A stretch of DNA of 18,251 bases from Verrucomicrobia bacterium UBA1200 (GTDB lineage Bacteria > Verrucomicrobiota > Kiritimatiellia > RFP12 > UBA1067), in the NCBI GenBank assembly GCA_002309765.1, contig DBXY01000002.1:7789-26039 (forward strand), read 5' to 3'. Under the pieces are notes generated by a model. That model saw nothing but the letters and a program-made list of their open reading frames with translations, was not told the origin of the DNA and did not search any database. Of the stretch, positions 15,913 through 18,251 are shown one piece after another (the stretch's first letter is position 1; each line of letters starts with the position of its first letter). Both the position numbers and the translations under genes were made by a program.

Positions 15913-16470
15913 CTAGAGATAGTTTTGCGCTTCCTGCATCATGGACTGCCCTAACGCGCTGACAACGTTAGAGGCGGTGGAGTACGCCACATCGCGGCGG
16001 TTCACCATCGTCTGGAGATCTATCATATCCTGTTGCTGCTGCTGGGCCAGCGCGTTCATCTTGTCTTGAACGGCCTTTGACACCTGCATACGCTTGTTGA
16101 AAGAAGAGCTGTTCGTATCATTCCACAGGTTGGCGGGAAGACTGCTGTTCGGGATTCCCAGCCGATTGACGAGAAACGCTTTCGCCTCCCCCCACTTTTC
16201 CAAAGCGGTGGAAGTATTGGCGGTAAGGCTACCCGATGCAATCTTCTCCAGCCAGGCAGCAGCCTCGGAAAGGATGTCCGAGTTGGCGGACATCCGGTTC
16301 ATCTTGATCACGCTCTGCGATTCGTTGGCGGCTGCCGTGCGAAGGCACACCTGTTGAATCAGCTGCGAAAGCGTAAGCCCTTGCGAAAGCTCGTCCCCGT
16401 AAAGGTTTATCGCCGATGCGCCAGCCGGCGCATATCGGTTCGTCGCTATCGTCTCAAGTTCTATCGCCAT
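15913..16470 (-). CDS. EspA/SseB-like secreted filament candidate (paralogue 3)
   Basis: This encodes 185 hydrophilic, mostly helical residues with no signal peptide or membrane segment. It starts MAIELET, like the downstream paralogue (MAIEVDT). Both continue with an LSQLIQQVCL or LSIGQLVMALCL helix and then Glu, Ile and Met-Asn positions, so these two are each other's closest relatives in the set. A Gln-rich stretch (MNALAQQQQQDM) leads to the shared C-terminal motif, residues 146-185: QQDMIDLQTM, VNRRD, AYSTASNVV. GGAG lies eight bases before the ATG. The stop is 14 bases ahead of the next start. A hydrophilic, substrate-class T3SS protein is the best reading; whether it polymerises is unknown. 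Confidence 0.6.
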   Translation of the reverse strand: MAIELETIATNRYAPAGASAINLYGDELSQGLTLSQLIQQVCLRTAAANESQSVIKMNRMSANSDILSEAAAWLEKIASGSLTANTSTALEKWGEAKAFLVNRLGIPNSSLPANLWNDTNSSSFNKRMQVSKAVQDKMNALAQQQQQDMIDLQTMVNRRDVAYSTASNVVSALGQSMMQEAQNYL

Positions 16471-16492
16471 TTTTTAGTCTCCATGCAAACCA

Positions 16493-16524
16493 CCGCACCA
16501 CTTAACTACCGCACCACTTAACTA
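16493..16524 (-). repeat. Perfect 16-bp tandem duplication covering a stop codon
   Basis: The minus strand reads TAGTTAAGTGGTGCGG twice in direct succession, at 16524-16509 and 16508-16493. The first copy starts with the TAG stop of the gene at 16522-17100; the second repeats that TAG in the spacer. A short slippage or duplication event is the simplest origin. Confidence 0.85.
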
Positions 16525-17100
16525 TAGATTCCTTATCAGGTTCGAGCGCGTGTCGCTGACGGCGTTCATCAAGTTCGTGGCTGTCGAATACGACTCGTCG
16601 CGGCGGTCCACGAGCGACTGAAGCCGGCTCATATCCTTCTGCGCTTCGTTGTTCATGCCGTCAATCATGGATTTCAGCGCCTGTATCACACCCTCGATTT
16701 GCGATTTGGTCCAGTTGCTGCTGTTTGCCCAGCTATCATTAATGTTGTTAACCAACTCGCCCGTGCTTCGGAACCACGCCTCACGCAGCATCGCATACTG
16801 GTCAGACGTGATACCGCTGACGGTGGTCTTATCCCCCCCGCCGGCATCGGTTTTGAACATCGCCTGGGCCTTCGTGAAGATAGCCAGCAACGAACCCGAG
16901 CGGTCGAGGTTTTTGTTGCGGATCGAGATGCGCCCGGTGAGCGGCGTCACTTCGCCTTCGACGGTGATGGCGCGTTTCTCTGAAACCCACACCATAAGGT
17001 CCTGAAAATCGACTTGTTGGCTGTCGATCTGGTATTCGGAAAACGAGACTCCCCAACTCTGGCTCAATTGGACCGGTGAATCTTTTGATATGGTTGCCAT
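16522..17100 (-). CDS. EspA/SseB-like secreted filament candidate (paralogue 2)
   Basis: This encodes 192 residues, with no signal peptide or membrane helix. The N-terminal part differs from the other three paralogues and looks partly beta (AITVEGEVTPLTGRISIRN, about 43-61). A helix SLLAIFTKAQAMF, a Gly/Thr loop, and a segment ending in WANSSNWTKSQIEGVI follow. The last 40 residues (153-192) carry the shared motif: AQKDMSRLQS, LVDRRD, SYSTATNLM. The RD pair sits 26 residues from the C-terminus, against 26, 27 and 28 in the others. AAGGAGAGG with a five-base spacer is among the strongest ribosome binding sites in the window, suggesting high output, as expected for a structural extracellular subunit. 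It lies 12 bases after its upstream neighbour. Function is inferred from the shared motif and the setting. Confidence 0.6.
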   Translation of the reverse strand: MATISKDSPVQLSQSWGVSFSEYQIDSQQVDFQDLMVWVSEKRAITVEGEVTPLTGRISIRNKNLDRSGSLLAIFTKAQAMFKTDAGGGDKTTVSGITSDQYAMLREAWFRSTGELVNNINDSWANSSNWTKSQIEGVIQALKSMIDGMNNEAQKDMSRLQSLVDRRDESYSTATNLMNAVSDTRSNLIRNL

Positions 17101-17112
17101 GGATACCTCTCC

Positions 17113-17688
17113 TTAATTTCCGATGTTGCTGATGGTGTTGGACGCGGCGTTGGCCGACTTTTTGATTATCTTTGACGCCATAGAAAAGGCGTTGTCCCGT
17201 TTCGAGACCAGCGACTGCAAAGAAACCATGTCCTGCTGCAGTTCGTTATCCTCGACATCCAGCGCGTACTGAATGTCATTCTGGGCGTTGGTTGCGTTCC
17301 TGTAGGTGATGTTCGCCACCCCTTGTGACGAATTTGACGAGACGTTCAAACTGATGCCGTACTTCGCCGTCGTCAACGCCGCATTGTAGAGCGCGCTGGT
17401 GGTGGAGCTGGTCTTGTCTGGGTTATTGCTCTTGGGATCCATCGAGGCGATGGCGGTAGCAAGAACTGACAAGACATCGCCAAGGTCGCTAACCTTGCGC
17501 TGCCGCTGGCGAACTACTTCAGACGAGGCCGCCGCAGACGCCTCTATCGCAACGGCCTCCTTAAACGATGCTACCGCCAGTGCAGCCGCATAGTCCTTCC
17601 CCGTCTCGTTGTCCACAGTGTATTGCACTTGCTTTACACCGTAAACGGAACCGCCGGCAATCTCCGTAGTTTGGATTAAATCAGCCAT
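17113..17688 (-). CDS. EspA/SseB-like secreted filament candidate (paralogue 1)
   Basis: This encodes 191 residues, Ala/Ser/Asn-rich and hydrophilic, with no signal peptide. A long helix around residues 33-80 (AAALAVASFKEAVAIEA, VVRQRQRKVSDLGDVL) is followed by a Ser/Thr/Asn loop. A segment KYGISLNVSSNSSQ resembles NYGLNLNFDGNE of paralogue 4. The last 42 residues (150-191) carry the shared motif: LQQDMVSLQS, LVSKRD, AFSMASKII. The ATG at 17688 is preferred because AGGAAGG lies seven bases upstream; the frame stays open to 17715, but that extension has no support. This is the first of the four paralogues and directly follows the translocator gene, as SseB-type genes neighbour SseC/SseD-type genes in Salmonella SPI-2. 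Confidence 0.6.
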   Translation of the reverse strand: MADLIQTTEIAGGSVYGVKQVQYTVDNETGKDYAAALAVASFKEAVAIEASAAASSEVVRQRQRKVSDLGDVLSVLATAIASMDPKSNNPDKTSSTTSALYNAALTTAKYGISLNVSSNSSQGVANITYRNATNAQNDIQYALDVEDNELQQDMVSLQSLVSKRDNAFSMASKIIKKSANAASNTISNIGN

Positions 17689-17723
17689 TACGCATCCTTC
17701 CTCTAGTAAAACCATCCCGGTTG

Positions 17724-17757
17724 TTCTAGAGACCCTAGATGCCTAGGATCTCTAGAA
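17724..17757 (-). promoter_or_regulatory. Intercistronic stem-loop (15-bp stem, 4-nt loop), not an obvious terminator
   Basis: Two 15-base arms (17724-17738 and 17743-17757) flank a four-base loop. The arms pair perfectly except at 17733/17748, which is C/A on the plus strand but a G-U wobble in the minus-strand transcript. So only the RNA in the direction of the operon folds without a mismatch. No U-run follows the stem, so a simple intrinsic terminator is unlikely. It lies between the translocator stop (17771) and the next start (17688), where a processing or stability hairpin could separate expression levels. Confidence 0.6.
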
Positions 17758-17770
17758 TATCATTAAACCC

Positions 17771-18251
17771 CTATACCTGAATCGCGTCCCTCATAGACTG
17801 GGATTCCGCCGCAATGACGGCCTGCATAAGCTTGATGATCTGGTTAACAAGCTCTTGCGCCTGCGAGAAAAGATCCTTGGTCTGATCCAGTTCCTCCTGG
17901 GCCTTCTGTTGTTCCGCCCCCTTCTCCGTGATACCGGCCTGCATATACGCATTGGAGTTCTGGATGAGGCTCTGCGCCACCTGCCCAACGGACGCGACGA
18001 TGTTCATCATCGCATCGTATCGTGCAACCGTTCGGGTCGAAGAGACATACGTCTCGTCATCCATGCGAGCGGCACGGGCGGCATCTAATTTTATCTTCGC
18101 CTCAAGAACGGCTTTCTTGGCATCCGCGACACTAAGCGGTTTTTCCGCAGGTTTCGCTTCGTCCGGCTTGGCAGCATCGGCCGGCTTTTCCGCGGGCTTA
18201 GGCTCGACACCATCCTGCTTTACCGCGGGTTCTGGCTCCTCCGCTTTGGCG
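17771..18251 (-). CDS. Probable T3SS translocator (SctE/SctB-like), C-terminal part only
   Basis: The frame is open to the window edge, and 159 codons are visible; the N-terminal part and any transmembrane hairpins lie beyond 18251. The visible part starts with an Ala/Lys/Pro/Glu-rich linker (AEKPADAAKPDEAKPAEKP, up to about 18137). It continues with a helix (VADAKKAVLEAKIKL) and a region of amphipathic helices: YDAMMNIVASVGQVAQSLIQ, then AEQQKAQEELDQTKDLFSQA and VNQIIKLMQAVIAA. C-termini with such Gln/Ala/Glu coiled coils are typical of the YopB/SipB/SseC and EspB/YopD translocators, but also of other helical T3SS substrates. The location upstream of filament-like genes fits a translocator. 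An ATG at 18064 exists but lies mid-protein, so it is not the start. Confidence 0.55.
   Translation of the reverse strand, partial: AKAEEPEPAVKQDGVEPKPAEKPADAAKPDEAKPAEKPLSVADAKKAVLEAKIKLDAARAARMDDETYVSSTRTVARYDAMMNIVASVGQVAQSLIQNSNAYMQAGITEKGAEQQKAQEELDQTKDLFSQAQELVNQIIKLMQAVIAAESQSMRDAIQV

Noticed and set aside
17724..17757. Intrinsic terminator
   Set aside because: The stem is AT-containing and no U-run follows it in the direction of transcription; the genes on both sides belong together.

Overview
The window is 18.25 kb of one long, single-direction gene cluster. Every gene I can support lies on the minus strand, so transcription runs from position 18251 down to 1. The cluster encodes a type III secretion system (T3SS, injectisome). 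Three components are unmistakable from their sequence: the export gate SctV (1-1997, C-terminus off the window), the gatekeeper SctW with YopN and TyeA parts in one chain (2760-3926), and the outer-membrane secretin SctC (4621-6558).

Layout in the direction of transcription: the C-terminal part of a probable translocator (18251-17771); an intergenic stem-loop; four tandem secreted-type proteins of about 185-210 residues that share one C-terminal motif and resemble EspA/SseB filament proteins (17688-15266); a 2.7-kilo-residue protein with a signal peptide, built of glycine-rich, InlB-B-repeat-like and parallel-beta-helix-like repeats (15231-7018); a class I secretion chaperone (7000-6572); SctC with an unusual charged C-terminal tail (6558-4621); an AIM24-like protein (4618-3926); SctW (3926-2760); a second class I chaperone (2763-2380); a small protein in the position of YscX/SctX (2383-1997); and SctV.

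The SctC-to-SctV half is packed with overlaps of 1 to 4 bases or gaps of 2, which implies translational coupling. The substrate half has wider gaps, and its genes have their own ribosome binding sites, except the giant gene, whose site is weak. No terminator or clear promoter is visible, and no stretch above about 85 bases lacks a gene.

The likely logic is that the right half supplies exported extracellular parts (translocator, filament subunits, a Sec-exported giant surface protein). The left half supplies the secretin, the gate, the gatekeeper and their chaperones. The order SctW, chaperone, small protein, SctV recalls the yopN-tyeA-sycN-yscX-yscY-lcrD block of Yersinia and the copN/cdsV neighbourhood of Chlamydia.

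The source is probably a GC-rich Gram-negative bacterium. The mix of a T3SS with a giant glycine-rich repeat protein suggests a PVC-group organism (Lentisphaerota, Kiritimatiellota or Verrucomicrobiota), perhaps host- or gut-associated. That taxonomic guess is inference from gene style only. The most unusual aspects are the giant Sec-type repeat protein inside the T3SS operon, the four diverged filament-like paralogues, and the AIM24-like gene between secretin and gatekeeper.
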